A stretch of 64,000 nucleotides of DNA from Melitaea cinxia (GCF_905220565.1 NC_059397.1:17361001-17425000); one strand, 5' to 3'. Shown: positions 1 to 14,300, counted from the first letter of the stretch. A program made the numbers and translations. The notes: a model not told the origin generated them from the letters alone.

Positions 1-689
1 ATGTTCTAAAGACCGATAGCAGTCTCCAACAGGAGTTCAAACAACTTTTATACAAACAAATCTTCATATTAAAGCTTTAAAATAAATGTAGCAAAATAAT
101 ATTTTTTGATGCATTTAGAATAAATGTCTACACAAAGTTCTTACAAATATTTTCTTTTATGTCTAGTTCTCTCTATGTACTCAAGGTTCACGTGGTTGGT
201 AAAAAAAGGTTATTGATTGTTTCATTATTACTTTTCACTTTGCATGCTTTCAATAATATTTCTACGGTCCTTTTTGTTTTTTTGTACTATATGTTGTAAA
301 ATAATGAATTACATAATATAGAACGTGTGCGTGAAGTTATTTTAGTTAATTTAGTTCGTTGATGGAAGATTCAATTCCACAATCCCCTTGAGCGGTATTG
401 TTGTACAAATTGTATTTAACTGTTTCATTATGATTTCAAACAGATGAATATGTTTAAATACAGACGGGAATAATTTTAATATACAGTATTAATTATTTAT
501 TACATAAATATAATATAATAGTTATTACAATAAGTCTCACACTCAATGGCTTACAATAGGATGAAAATTTGTGTTAGAAGACTGATGACATCTACAGCGG
601 ATACAGGCCTAGACCACGAAATCCATATGGTGCAAACACTTTTTATGAATAGAAATTGAACCAAATTAAATCGGAGTCGATAGCTAACG
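1..689. other. AT-rich intergenic or 5' intronic sequence
   Basis: No exon, RNA gene or recognisable repeat could be supported here. The channel gene's missing 5' exon(s) would have to end in phase 2, and I found no matching donor-bounded coding stretch with a signal peptide. Confidence 0.5.
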
Positions 690-1030
690 CAACAGCTACT
701 CACTGAATGGCGACTACTGCGTCATCATCTTCCTGCCCGTATCCCACTTATATAGGATCGGCACAATTTGTTTTCCTCTTCAATTCCTCTCTATTATTCG
801 TCACTTCTGCGCTTACTCCTTTCTTGCTCATATCTTCACTCACACAACACACCCATCGCTTTTTTGGTCTGCCGATCGCTCTTCGTCTTTCGACATTCAT
901 CCCTAACATTATTTTACCAACATATCGTTCATCCCTCCTCATCACATGCCCATACTACGCTAACCTATTGCTCCTCATTTTCTCCGTCACGGGTGCTACT
1001 TTCAAAGTTCCCCTTATATGACTACTGCGT
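690..1030 (-). pseudogene. Non-LTR retrotransposon fragment, C-terminal end of reverse transcriptase ORF
   Basis: On the minus strand a short frame (945 down to 748) contains RRRAIGRPKKRW followed by an acidic, Lys-rich segment and ends near CADPI. This arrangement (basic GRPKKRW block, a short helix, then a C-x-D-P end) is common at the C-terminus of insect non-LTR reverse transcriptase ORFs. Only the last ~65 residues are present, so this is a dead fragment. The plus-strand open frames over the same bases are antisense shadows. The clade cannot be fixed from so little sequence. Confidence 0.6.
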
Positions 1031-1735
1031 CAAACAATCGTAATAATGAAATTGAAACAATTCAGCCTGCAACACCCCACTTCTGTTTATAGTCCTCTTT
1101 CTCCGTGTAGAAGAAAAAAGAAATTGAAAATCTATATGGCAGTTTGAACACTGTAATTTTAAAACGAAAAATTCAATTCTTCAAAAAAAAATGTGGACAC
1201 TCTAATAAAAACTCACGCTATGTTGGCGAAATAACAAATTCGTTTGACGTCATACCTTAAGCTGCCAAGTTTGAAGGTAACATTAAAGCTATCATAATAT
1301 TAAGTCCAAATCTGCTATAGATCTGACTGGATTTGCCTTCACATGTCTTATTATTTTTAGATGTACTTAGACCTAGTTCAGGATTTATCAAACGATCTTT
1401 CATTTCGTTATCTTTAGTTTCATGCGTAAGTGCAAAACTATGAGTTTTCTTTTTCATTTTATTTTTCTCATACAACGGTTTCGTCATTCGACTTAAAAGT
1501 AAGATGCGATCAAAATACATTTTCATGTTTAAATTTTTGACTCAATAGTAAACAAAATACTTTAGAATATACTAATTTTAACACCGTACTCTTAAATCCA
1601 CATTTATCATCTTTGAACACAACAGTCTAAAGTTTATTGAATGTGTTTTGTTTTATAAATATATATACTTCTATATGCTAATATTATCGTTATCATATTG
1701 CATCAATCAATAAATGTGCCACTGATAGCATTTCA

Positions 1736-1920
1736 ACTACATAAAATAATTGTGTTTGCTCCCAAATAATTGGTCCACCTAGTCAAAGTTCTCAGGTAAC
1801 ACACAACAAACATTTAATCGAATTGAGAACCCCCTCCTTTTTTGGAAGTTGGTTATTAACAATTAGATTGGAGATTAATTCGTAGTTATTCTACTGGGAG
1901 CAAGCAAATAAATTTAATTT
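1736..1920 (+). repeat. Family E dispersed element, internally deleted copy
   Basis: It begins with the family E flank (ATAATTGTGTTTGCTC) and, after a short internal part, shows the diagnostic AATCGAATTGAGAACC and CCTCCTTTTTTGGAAG end. Most of the ~600-bp body is missing. Confidence 0.5.
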
Positions 1921-2019
1921 AAGAATGATTTCAGACGCAGATTTTAATTATTTTCTTAATATGAATTTCAGTTAACTCGACAGTTTATTTCAGTGACTCG
2001 ATAATATATTCGTAACGGA

Positions 2020-2163
2020 AAATTTATTTATTTATTTATTTATTTACTCTTTATTGTACACCATAATATGCAAATACAAAATAATAATAATACAGACAAC
2101 TTAAGAATGTGTAGTACAAGAGGCGGTCTTATGGCTAGTTAGCCATTTCTTCCAGACAACCCG
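2020..2163 (-). repeat. LINE 3'-end fragment (antisense)
   Basis: A TTTA tandem run (about 2024-2045) is followed by TTTATTGTACACCA and a segment ending in AGCCATTTCTTCCAGACAAC. The same layout recurs at 30060-30205 and 39345-39450. An A/T-rich tail next to a conserved block at several loci suggests the 3' end of a CR1/L2-like non-LTR element; the family name is an inference. Confidence 0.45.
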
Positions 2164-2224
2164 AAAATGTATTTATTTTCCATTACTGTTAAGAGGTATA
2201 ATTAATTTAAATTTTTATTTTCAG

Positions 2225-2301
2225 GCTATGCAATGACGTAACGTCGAAGAGAAATCACACGCTGAAACCACGAGTCGTCCTACCCGAAAACTATGTCAAA
2301 G
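2225..2301 (+). CDS. Channel exon 1 of those visible (N-terminal extracellular)
   Basis: Preceded by TTTTCAG and followed by GTATTA. One leading base completes a codon from an unseen upstream exon (phase 2). It then reads LCNDVTSKRNHTLKPR, followed by VVLPENYVK, and ends in phase 1, matching the next exon. The LP-x-x-Y motif is typical of the first helix and strand of Cys-loop receptor extracellular domains. An NHT sequon is a possible N-glycosylation site. Confidence 0.7.
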
Positions 2302-5300
2302 GTATTAATCATTGAACGAGCTGGGTGGTACCAACTTAACCATTAACTTATTCTATCTACAATATTAAATAGCGTGAAAGGTCATAAGGTAGAGCTTAGG
2401 GATAGCGTTATCTAAGCTTTATTTTCCTTTCGACATGGCTTATAACTGATAATTGTAAAACTAGATAATACGCATAGTTTTTACTAGTTTTAATTTTGAT
2501 ATTTGATAGATCGTACGACACTGATTTTTCACGATTTTTGTTTTTCCTTCTATAATATTGGTCACAACCTGACTTTGGTTAGATCATACACTACTTGATT
2601 GTGGGTCTCCCCACCGTGCCTCGGAGAGCACGTTAAGCCATCGGTCCCGGTTGTTATCATGTACACCTGATAGCGATTGTTACTCATAGTAGGGAATATA
2701 TCCGCCAACCCGCATTGGAGCAGCGTGGTGAATTAAGCTCTGATCCTTCTCCTACACGGGGAAAGTGGCCTATGCCTAGTAGTGGGATATTACAGGCTGA
2801 AGCGTGTACACTACTTACTATTGATGTGATGCATAACATAGATTCATTACTTTTAGTTTTGTCTTTTATTAAAAAAGTTAATTAACAAAATTAACAAAAT
2901 AATTGTGTTTGCTCGCAAACGAAAAAAAAACCGACTTCAATTACATCGAAGAGTAATACAACGTAGATCGACGAAAAAATAGTCAAGTAACTACGCGTTA
3001 TCAGAGATTACTCAAAAAGTAGTTATCAGATCTCGATAAAATTTATATGTGACCACATGATAAACATCAGCTTTCGAATAAAGTAAAAATTATCAAAATC
3101 GATACACCCAGTAAAAAGTTATTGCGGATTTTCAAGAGTTTCCTTCGATTTCTCTGGGATCCTATCATCAGATCCTGGTTTCCTTATACCAAACTAGGGA
3201 TATCCCCTTTCCAACAAAAAAAGAATTATCAAAATCGGTACAACCAGTAGAAAGTTATGCGGTATAATACAACGTAGGTCGACGAAAAAAGCGTCAAGTA
3301 AAAACGCATTATTAGATATAACTCGAAAAGCAGTTGTTAGATCTCAAATAAATTTAAATGGGACCAATTGGCACACACCACCTTTCGATTAAAACAAAAT
3401 TTGTCGAAATCGGTCTACCTGGTCAAAAGTTCTGATGTAACATACATAAAAAAAAAAAAAATAAAAAAAAAAAAATACAGTCGAATTGAGAAGTCTTTTT
3501 GGAAGACTCCTTTTTGGAAGTCGGTTAAAAAAAATAGTGTAACAGACAATTCATAGACTGCGTGAGTGGTACAAGTAAATAATAAATAGTAAATAAAATA
3601 AAATGTAGACGAAAAATATTTAAAAGGGTATAAAAGGCGGTCTTAATGCTATTAGGATTATGTACTAGACGATCTTTTGTTAGAACTTTCAAAGTGGACA
3701 ATGCGCATTGACTATTGTGAAGCTATTGTGTGTTCAAAAACTTTAATCAGTATCGAGTCTATGGCTTTAGTTTTAATCAAGATAATATAATTAAAAAACT
3801 TTAATTAGAAAGGTTCTTTATTGTTCAGTTCGGATAAAATAACACGCTACAGCTGGTAAGATGGCAGTTGAAATCATAATCGACAAACGACCTCTGTTAC
3901 CAAATATAGACTATCGAATCGATTTTTATGAAATATGACGCAAGTCTTTGCAATTTTTCAAATTAAAAAGAAAGTTAGATTACCCGCTCTGTCTTTAGAA
4001 TATTGCCAAAACTTTATAATTATACCATTTTGTATACAAACGAAAACAATTCGAATTTAAGCCGGATGAAAAATTTTAGGTACCTAAGTAAAAAATTCAC
4101 GTAAAAATAACTTCATTCTATAATCGATAGTACCTGGGTGACCGAGCTACGCTCGGTATTTTTAGTAAATCGTGAAGGATTAGTAGTAGAAGAGAGAGTT
4201 AAAATGATTCGCTGCCGGTTTGGATGAAGTCTTTTTTAACCAACTTCAAAAAAAGGAGGAGGTTACTCAATTCGGCTGAAGGAAACTCAATATATATATA
4301 TATATATATGTATATCGCACCTTCGGTGCAACAAAGTCACAATTCAGGACACTTTTTTTGTTATGTCTTTTATTAGGACTTTTTGATAATTTAATATAAG
4401 ATTTTTAAACTATAGCAAAGAAAGTAAACTATTAATTTTATAAAGATTTCAAACCTACCATAAATAATAATCCAGAAATGAGGAAGTGTAAGCGAAAAAA
4501 AAATTAAAAGTCCTCTCCTGTAAAATTAAGAAATGAGCTGTTGTGACTTTATTGCACCGAAGTTGCGATATATAGATCACTACATAGTATAAACAAAGTC
4601 GCTTTCTCTGTCCCTATGTCCCTATGTATGCTTAAATCTTTAAAACTTCGCAACGGATTTTGATGCGGTTTTTTTAATAGATAGATTGATCTATAATAAC
4701 ACCCATTAAATAGTGGAGATATACTGTTATTTTTGAGGTTTCTATTGTGATGTCGTAAATAATTACAATTTTTCCGCTTACATTGCAAACGCAGCCTGAA
4801 CCCTACGAGATTTATCAAAATAATGTACTAAGTATTATACACATTGAAAAGTTCTACAGAAAACTCCGCTATGGTATATGTCTATCTGTTATGAATATCT
4901 CACAATAACATTTTTTGTCATTTACTTTTTACGACAAATAATGGCTAATTTTCAAACCGATTTTAATCAATACAGCATTAATCCTTATCTAATTAAATAC
5001 CTCAAATATATTGTTGATTTAATATAGATCTATATGGCCCTTTACAGTATATGATTTAAATAAATATTTTTGAAGATATTATAGATTTGAAAATTGCGGT
5101 ACGTAGCGTTTGCGGCAGTTCCTGCCGGCTTTTACTCTAAAGTTAACGCGTGCGGGCCACGGGCAGTAATGAATAAATCAAAACTACTGTATCGATTTTA
5201 ATCATTTTTTTCAGTGAATGACATAGGCTATAATTATATTTTATACCCGTGCGAAGCCGGAGCGGGTTGCTAGTATATATATTAATGTATGTTCGGGGAT

Positions 5301-8300
5301 AACTTCGTCGTTTATGAAAAGATTTTGATAATTCTTTTTTTGGTGGAAAGAAGATATCCCTGGTGTGGTAGCATGATAATGAAACCAGGATCTGATGATG
5401 GGATCCTAGAGAAATCGAGGGAAACTCTCGAAAATCCACATAACTTTACATTAACTACATAATACTTAACATACTACTGGGTGTACTGAATTTGATGATT
5501 TTTAACTTAATCGAAAGCCGATATTTATCATGTGGTCATATTTCATCGAGATCTGATTACAACTTTTGGAGTAATCTTTGATAATGCGTATTTCTCGACT
5601 ATTTTTCCGTGTACCTACATTGTATTACCTGTCGATGTAATTGAAGTCAATTTTTTTTTTCGTTTGCCTGCAAACACAATTACTAATATGAATTAACACA
5701 AAATAAAAATAAAAAATAACGATAAATTAAAATTTGATATAAAATACACAATTACAAGATTGAGAGTAATTGCTTCTCAAAACTGATAGGCGCTCCAACA
5801 AATCGTGTTTTTTTTTTGAAAATCATATTTACGAATTACATATTTATAAAATATGAATAATATTTATTTTACCGACAATAATAAAAACTATAAATAAAAA
5901 TAAAAAATCAAAAATAAAAAATAATTAAAAAATAATAATGATAAAATATGAATAATATTTTTCGATTTTACTGTCATAATAATAAAAAATAAAAACTGCC
6001 TATTTAAATAAAAAATAACGAGTGCAATTAGAAAAAAAAAAGAAAAAATAATTGATCAGGGACATGGGGATTTGAACCATGCTCTTCTCGGTTGATCCCG
6101 ACCGGCCGATTTCCCACCAAGCTATTGCAACTAACTTGACAGAGGCGAAATTTACCTTCGTATTCTAACGATATTTTTTTTAATCCCTAAAAACAGGGAT
6201 AAAACGACATTTTCTGAAAATGAATCCTAGCTAGATAGGTTTATCTCCCCCGAAACCCCCTATATACTAAATTTTATGAAAATCGTTGGAGCCGTTTCCG
6301 AGATTCAAATTATATATATACATATATATATACAAGAATTGCTCGTTTAATAGTATAATAAGATAAGATAGCACTCAAACGTCATTTCATTGAGCGTGAT
6401 TTCCAGAAATGAAAGTATTAAAAACTAGCTGACCCGGCGAACTTCGTATCGCCTAACACAAACTTTATCGTAAGGTATTAAAGTTCAAATTGACTTTTAA
6501 GTATTATCACAAATCTTTTGTATGGGAGTATAGAAAAGTGTTGTTTTTAGAATTTTTCAGGAAATTTATTTATTTTTTTTTTTAGAATTTTTCTCTCCGT
6601 AAGAACCATCCTCGTACTTCAAGGAATATTTTAAAAAAAGAATTAGCGAAATCGGTCCAACCGTTCTCGAGTTTTGCGCTTAGCAACACATTCAGCGACT
6701 CATTTTTATATTATAGATTTCTAAGTTCTTATTTTCACACAAAAATAAAATGAGTTTTTGAGTCCATTTTAAAATTTAAGTAACACTAGCTGTGCCGCGA
6801 CTTAGTCCGCGTGGAATTTAACAAAAAAGTTATTATTCAGTTCTCAGAGTTATCTAATATGTTTATAAAATTCTCATGTCGCGGTGTTTGTAATTAAAAT
6901 CCTCCGAAACGGCTTGACCGATTCTCGTGAAATTTTGTATGCATATCGGGTAGGTCTGAGAATCGAACAACATCTATTTTTCATACCCCTAAGGTATAAG
7001 GGAGGGAGGGTTAAGAGGGTTAGTAAAATATTATGACATTTTGTGTGCATATCGGGTAGATCTGAGAATCGGCCAACATCCATTTTTCATTCCCCTAAGT
7101 TATAAGGGTGGGGGGGGGGAGATTGAGAATGTTAATAAAATATATGGCATAACAACGTTTGCGGGGTCAGCTAGTAAAATATATAAATTTCCTAAATAAA
7201 AGTAGCCTAAGTTACTTCTTAACACATCAGCTATTTACAAGTGAAAGTCCCGTCAAAATCGACCCAGCTGTTTCAGAGATTAACCGGAACAAACAGTCAC
7301 ACAGATAGATAAAAATTTTAAAAACGTCATTTTGGTATATGTACCGTGTATACATCCATATGCACGATTACATATATTTAGTAAAAAAATGGTTATTTTA
7401 ATATTACAAACAAACACTCCAATTTTATTTATTTCTTTATATTATGAAGTGATAGGCACGTCAGTTCGTGATGTTTCTGTCCACTGTAACAAGTTTTTGT
7501 GCAATTTTTAGTAAAACACAATGCCATAATAATATCTATTAGAACCGTTCAGAACACTGACTTCCCAAAAAAAAAAATCAAGACTACAGCCTTTGTAATA
7601 ATTACAAAGGAACGTTATGCTTTTTTAACTAAAATACCACAAAATTTGCATAAAATATTCTAAATTTTTTAATTATCAAATGGACAAAATCACGTATGAC
7701 GTATTAGTGGAATGTTACAGGCTCTACCATGATCATGATCGTTAGATGTTTTTTTCAATGATTTTTTTTAATGTTTGGGTAACCGTAAAAAAATCTCACT
7801 TTCATATCGATACATTAGAATTTTGTAAAAAAATATATAAATAAATATATACGAGTGCCTTTAAGCTTACTTCAAAGTCGTGTTAAGAAACGGTAATAAT
7901 AAATTTACGATGCAGTTACTACAACAGTTTACGCTCCCCATAAAATATTATGTTTAAAAACAAAGTAAAAAGCGCTAAAATTACTTAGCATGTATATTAA
8001 CATATAACTAGCGGTCGCCTAGTGGTCGAAATTCGATCATAATTAATTTAAATTATAAGTTGGAACATTATTAAGGGTTCTGTTATCAAAGACTATACTT
8101 CTAAAATAATAAACAAAAGAGTGCGTATATGTGATGTTTCTTTTTTTATTATTGATTTAATGTATTTTTTATGCTTGTTAAAAAAATATTAGCATTCTGC
8201 ACTCCATCTCTATATAAATTATATGTGTGCGAAATTTTACACTCCTCTGTCAGCGCATTTTTTCGTAAAAAGGGGTACAAAGTTTTTGCTTCACTTTTAT

Positions 8301-11300
8301 ATAGATAATTTCTATTTGTCCAGAGTGATTAAATACTACCTAATCAGTAGTGTGCTAACAATATACATAGATAATAATATATAAATTGTGTTTTAGTACA
8401 AAACTAAAATACAGTTGATATATTATTTTTAAAAGTGTAACTGCGCAGTTTCTTGCCGATTCTTCCCTGTACATTCTAAATTCCGAATTTTAATTTGTAA
8501 AATGACCATCAGAAAGTGCTTTAAAGCATATTTGAATTGAGTTCTTTTTATGTTTTTTTACCTTCATATTGAATTAATATTTTATAAGAGTTAATATAGC
8601 AATTTATTATATTCTTTATTGCACTAAAAAATGTTGGTAAGGATGAAGTTGTCTCTTTAAAAGATCTCTACCAGTCTGACCATGGTGGTGAGCAATGATT
8701 TATAATTTATTTTTTTATTAATTTAAAAATAATAAAAATAATATAAATTATTAAATTAACTGTTAATTTTAAATATTAAAAAAAAACATGGGACAATTTG
8801 CAATGTCAATATTTTATTATGATTACGACTGTTTCAAACAATCGATCTCTAGACTTAAAATGGCTATAGAAATTTTAATGAAACAAATTCAATACTTTGT
8901 AACATTTTAGTAATGAAAAATGTTATTTCAGAAATGCGACCACCTTCACGAAAAGGTCAACCCGTCGTCGTCGAGTTCAGCATTTACGTGGTGGACGTAA
9001 ACTCTATTAACGTCGAAGATATGGATTTCAGGTATTCGAAAAATTATTGATGTAATTCGATATTTTTAGAATGTTAATGGAAATATCCATAGATCGAGCA
9101 ATTTGGCATTGTACCTGTCGTTCATTGACCTGAGTCCATAAGATAAGCCCTTGTAAGTCATCAAATAAGCCACAATTTTCTTTCTTTGAAGGGAGGAAAG
9201 ATAAGAACGACAGCACAAAAGACGGTGAAAAAGAATTCAAAGAAAGGGAATATATTGGCTTTTATCTCTTTCCCTCACCATACAAAATATAATACTGTAA
9301 TATTAAATGCCTGTATGATTGACATCCCCTATTTATCCAGCTATATCAAAATTAGAAGTCAGGTTGTACTTTATAACAGAAACCCTTAAAACCTAATACA
9401 ACCTATACCACCTAAATCCTTTAAAAGTTCTTCTGAACCGTAAAAACTTTTTACTGTTCTAAAATTTAATAAGATAAATTTTAAGGCTGAGGAGAACTTG
9501 ACTCGACATATATGGGCTTTGTTGAGATAAAGCTTTATAGTTTAGGTATTAGAGTGTTTTGTTGAACAGATATTTTATAAACAAAACACTAACATATACA
9601 TATATACATACACACAAACATAAATAGTGTAAGCGTGAAGAAAATCTCTTTGATAATATACCATGAAAACATCGTCTGTAATTATAAACTTCCGTAATTA
9701 GTTGTTATTGATTTGTTAAATAATACGCGCTCAATAACGCTCATTACGCGCGTATTAAACGCATAAACTAATTAATTACTAATTAATTAATTATTAGAGA
9801 TATTTTATATAATTAATTGTGTTAATAATATTTTAATATATTACATATCGCATATGCGTTTACGACAACGGGTATAAAAAGTAAACGAAGTTAAAGGTTA
9901 AGAATATGGAAGATGGAATTTTCTCCATTTATGAGTAAATTTTGTTAATAAGTGCAACAAAATTACCAAGCGTAACTTTGTACAGACTTATCTGTATCTC
10001 ACAGCCTGGTCTAAAAAAACCGTAATAATAGTGTTAAATTTACAATTATTCACAATGTTACCGTTTCTGTAACATTTCGAAACACAAAAATGTAAATATG
10101 GTATATCGAAAGAAACAAACTTATATTTATATATATTTAATTGCAGAGTGGATATGTTTATAAGACAAACTTGGCGAGAGAGTAGACTACAGCTGCCAGA
10201 AGATATATTCGAAGAAGGCGATGACCACGTGACGTTGCCTCCGGAGTTCTTCGACAATCTCTGGCATCCTGATCCGTACTTCCTTAATTCTAAAGTAACA
10301 GGTAAAAAACGTTAAAAAACTATAAACTTTAATAACAATATTGATTTTCAGATTAACTGAATTAAATATGGGAATCTTGTAAATGATTCTTTTAAAAAGC
10401 TCGATATTTCATTTAATACAATTACATAAAATTTTAATCAATATAAATATTATTTATATATAATAAATCGAGCGCACGCAAGCCTGCGACTTGGGACACC
10501 GAAGATCCACGGGCACCATTGTTGCGCCATTATTCGGAGTGTATCCCGGACTTCGAAGAGGATGAGATTGGTGCAGCGCTCGGGCAGCTTAAAAACGGGA
10601 GGGCCCCGGGGGATGACGGAGTTACCACTGAACTCCTTAAAGCCGCAGGGCGACCTGTCCTGAAAGCCTTGGCAAGACTATTTAACGCCGTCATCCACCG
10701 AGGTACCACGCCGGAGGCGTGGTCCAGGAGTGTGGTGGTGCTGTTCTTTAAGAGAGGCGATAAGTCTCTGTTAAAGAATTACAGACCGATCTCACTTCTG
10801 AGCCACGTCTATAAGCTGTTTTCGAGGGTTGTTACGAATCGTCTCGCCAGAAGACTCGACGAATTCCAACCACCAGAGCAGGCTGGGTTTCGAAATGGCT
10901 ACAGCACCGTGGACCACATCCATACTGTTCGGCAGATTATCCAAAAGACGGAAGAATATAATCAACCGCTGTGTATGGCATTTGTGGACTACGAGAAAGC
11001 CTTCGACTCCGTCGAGACCTGGGCTGTCCTGGACTCTCTGCAGAGATGTCATATCGACTGGCGATATATCGAGGTACTAAAATCTATGTACGACGCGGCG
11101 ACGATGACCGTTCATGTCAATGACCAAAGAACAAGACCTATTTCCCTCCGGCGCGGGGTAAGACAGGGGGATGTAATATCACCGAAACTGTTTACCACTG
11201 CGCTAGAGGATGTTTTTAAGACCTTGGATTGGGAGGAACGGGGCATCAACGTCAACGGTGAATTCATCTCTCACCTTCGTTTCGCCGACGATATTGTCAT

Positions 11301-14300
11301 CTTTGCGGAGACGCTGGATGAGTTAGGCCAAATTCTGGCCGGCCTAAACGAGTCCTCCCGACGTGTCGGTCTCTGTATGAACTTGGATAAGACGAAAGTT
11401 ATGTTTAACAACCAAGTCATACCGATACCGGTATCGGTCGATGGTACCCTTCTCGAAGTTGTTCAGGATTATATTTACCTAGGCCATACTATCCAACTAG
11501 GCCGCAACAACTTCGAGAAGGAGGCCGATAGGAGGATTCGATTGGGCTGGGCGGCGTTTGGCAGACTCCGTCGAGTCTTCACTTCGAAGATTCCGCAATG
11601 CTTGAAGACAAAAGTTTTCGAGCAATGCGTCCTGCCTGTGTTAACATACGGAGCCGAGACGTGGACACTGACCAAGGGACTGGTCCACAAGTTTAAAGTC
11701 GCTCAACGTGCAATGGAACGGGCTATGCTTGGGGTCTCTCTCAAAGACAGGATTAGAAATGAGACTATCCGCGAGAGAACGAAAGTAACCGACATAGCCC
11801 ACAGAATTAGCAAGTTGAAGTGGCAGTGGGCTGGTCATCTGTGTCGCAGGACCGATGGCCGTTGGAGTAGACGGGTCCTAGAGTGGAGACCGCGTCTTGG
11901 CAAACGCAGTGTGGGACGTCCTCCGGCCCGTTGGACCGACGATCTACGTAAGATTGCCGGTGTAGGCTGGATGAGGATTGCGGAAGACCGGGATGTGTGG
12001 CGCGAACTTGGGGAGGCCTATGTCCAGCAGTGGACTGCGATAGGCTGAAGTGAGTGAGTGAGTGAGTGACATAAAATTTGACACAATATGGTTTTTAAGA
12101 TTAACTGATGGTCTTGTCTTAATCCAAATAATGAAATTAAAGTAAATTTTTAATCGAATAGTGTATAAATTAATACTTTGATTATATTCTGTGTAACTAA
12201 CATACATATAGACGATGTTAAACGACTGAAATAATTTGTACTTTATTTCGCAAGTCGGTAATATTAAAACAACCGATTGTAATTATTATGGATTGTGGAA
12301 GTTTGAAGATTTAACTATAAGTAGCGTGAAAAAAAAATTTGAAAGACAAACTGAACAAATTCTAAACCACAAGACATTCAGCGGGTTAAGTGCTTTGTTG
12401 GTCTTATTACATTTCATAGATTACTTTCGAATCGTTATTTTTTTTTTATTTAAATAAATATTTCAAACCATTTGCCTACACGAATGTAATGTTATAAATA
12501 GTAACTAAAATGGTCAAGAAAAAAAATATTGAAGATTAGATTTTTAAAACTGAAAATTATCTACATCAGTATAATTGGATCAAGATATTTCTTAGAGATA
12601 AATGACATTTCAGAAGATCTCAAGAGCATTACCATTTATTTGATATAAATTAACTGGTAAATGTTTTCAATATTCGAGTTGTTTTTAGAACGTCGCAATA
12701 AAATGTAATTATTCTGAGAAAATTATTTAAATTTAAGTATCGAAAACGTTTCCTTTGTCTATTAATATTAACAAAAATTCCAACTGATAAATTTCTTTAA
12801 AGTACCAATAGTAATTATTTTTATTTCAGAAGAATAATATTATAATTATCTCATTGTTAAATAATTTAATTTTTAATTAATACTAAAACGTATTTTTACC
12901 ATAGCTCTTGTTGTACATATTCTTATATAAAAGTAAAAATACATGAATTATCTATCATTTACTTAATTTTATCTTTACGTTTTATATCATTGAGCAATTA
13001 GTTGTTTGTTCGATTGAGCAGTTTGACGATTGTTCGATTCACTCTCGGAATAGATATTTGGTTTTATACAAATATTGATTTCCGGTCTGGTTTTCTGTCC
13101 TTGTGGACCTCTCTAGTCTGCCTAAGAGAGCACGTTAAACCGTCAGTCCCGCTTGTTATCACATACACCTGATAGCTATCGTTACTAATAAAGTAAGGAA
13201 GTAAGGAATATATCCGCCAACACGCAAATGGAGCAGCGTGGTGGATCCCTTTCTCCTACATGTGACATGCACAGTGAGCATAAGTATCTCTATACTTATG
13301 CTCACTGTGCCCAGCAGTGGGATATTACAGGCTGAATCATAATCGATCATAATATATATAGGTACTTAGCCCGAAACTTAGAACTACTGCTGATAAATTT
13401 TCTAATTTAAGATTTGAGTGCTTTGATTCGAATAATATGAATTCCAGTCATTTTAAAGTCAAAACAAAGGTGGCTTGTTTGGTTACATTCAACACAATTT
13501 TATTATGTTTAAGATCGAATTTTGCTGTTGATTTGTTTGTATTATTTCAACATTTAGATTGTTGAAAGCTTGCTTCAACACTAGTCCATACTTTAAATTG
13601 ATTCTAAGATATATACATAAAAACTAAAAGAAGTTTTTCGTAACTAATATTTGAAAAAAATATTAAACAATTGAGAGAAATACAAAAAAAAACTATTAGA
13701 AATTTCTTTTATATACGCCTAATATTAAAAAAAATATATAATAACTGTGTTATAATTCGTTCAACTAAGCTGAGTATTAAGATGTTTGTAGGGTGTTGAG
13801 TGTAATCACAGGGGTTTATCAGAGGCAATAATTTCAGCAAATTTTTATTTTAGGAGGAGCTTGCCACTTTTGTCATCAGTCAGCTGGTACGATATTTGCT
13901 CCTTTCACTTTTTTGTGATATCACATTTTTGAAGGTGCACTTGTTGATATTTTCACCTTCACTGGCTTTTATTTTTATAACATGTTCAACAAAATTTCTA
14001 TGTCTATCAAATTTCACATTCACTATGTCCCTCCCATTGGTATTCGAAAAGTGTTTATTATCAAGAAATATATTTCATTAATCTTTAGTCCACTTACTTT
14101 TGTTACAATACACTCAGCTTGGATGAACAATTTTTCACGTCAAGATGAAAATTGGATTGCATTTACATGAGCACTTAATTATTTTTAGTGCATATTTTTT
14201 AAGTTACCTTAAATCAAGATTTATTTTCACCAACATGTCGAGTTTTTTTTAATACACGACAAGACCGGAAAACAAGCGTCCGGCCCACCTGATGGTAAGC

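Larger units (their letters stand above)
2302..8931 (+). other. Intron 1 (6.6 kb), repeat-filled
   Basis: GT-AG intron (GTATTA...TTTCAG), phase 1. It contains family C, E, G and H repeats and LINE-tail fragments, listed separately. No other coding exon was seen. Confidence 0.7.

Noticed and set aside
707..1043. Two overlapping plus-strand open frames of 91-104 residues
   Set aside because: They are antisense to a reverse-transcriptase C-terminal fragment, which explains both the openness and composition.
6059..6150. tRNA-like antisense block (GGACATGGGGATTTGAACCA)
   Set aside because: It has a B-box-like reverse complement, but I could not fold a convincing cloverleaf; probably a SINE-head remnant or a chance match.
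10792..11838. Several 65-86 residue ORFs on both strands inside the RTE element
   Set aside because: They are shadows of the 500-codon reverse-transcriptase frame.
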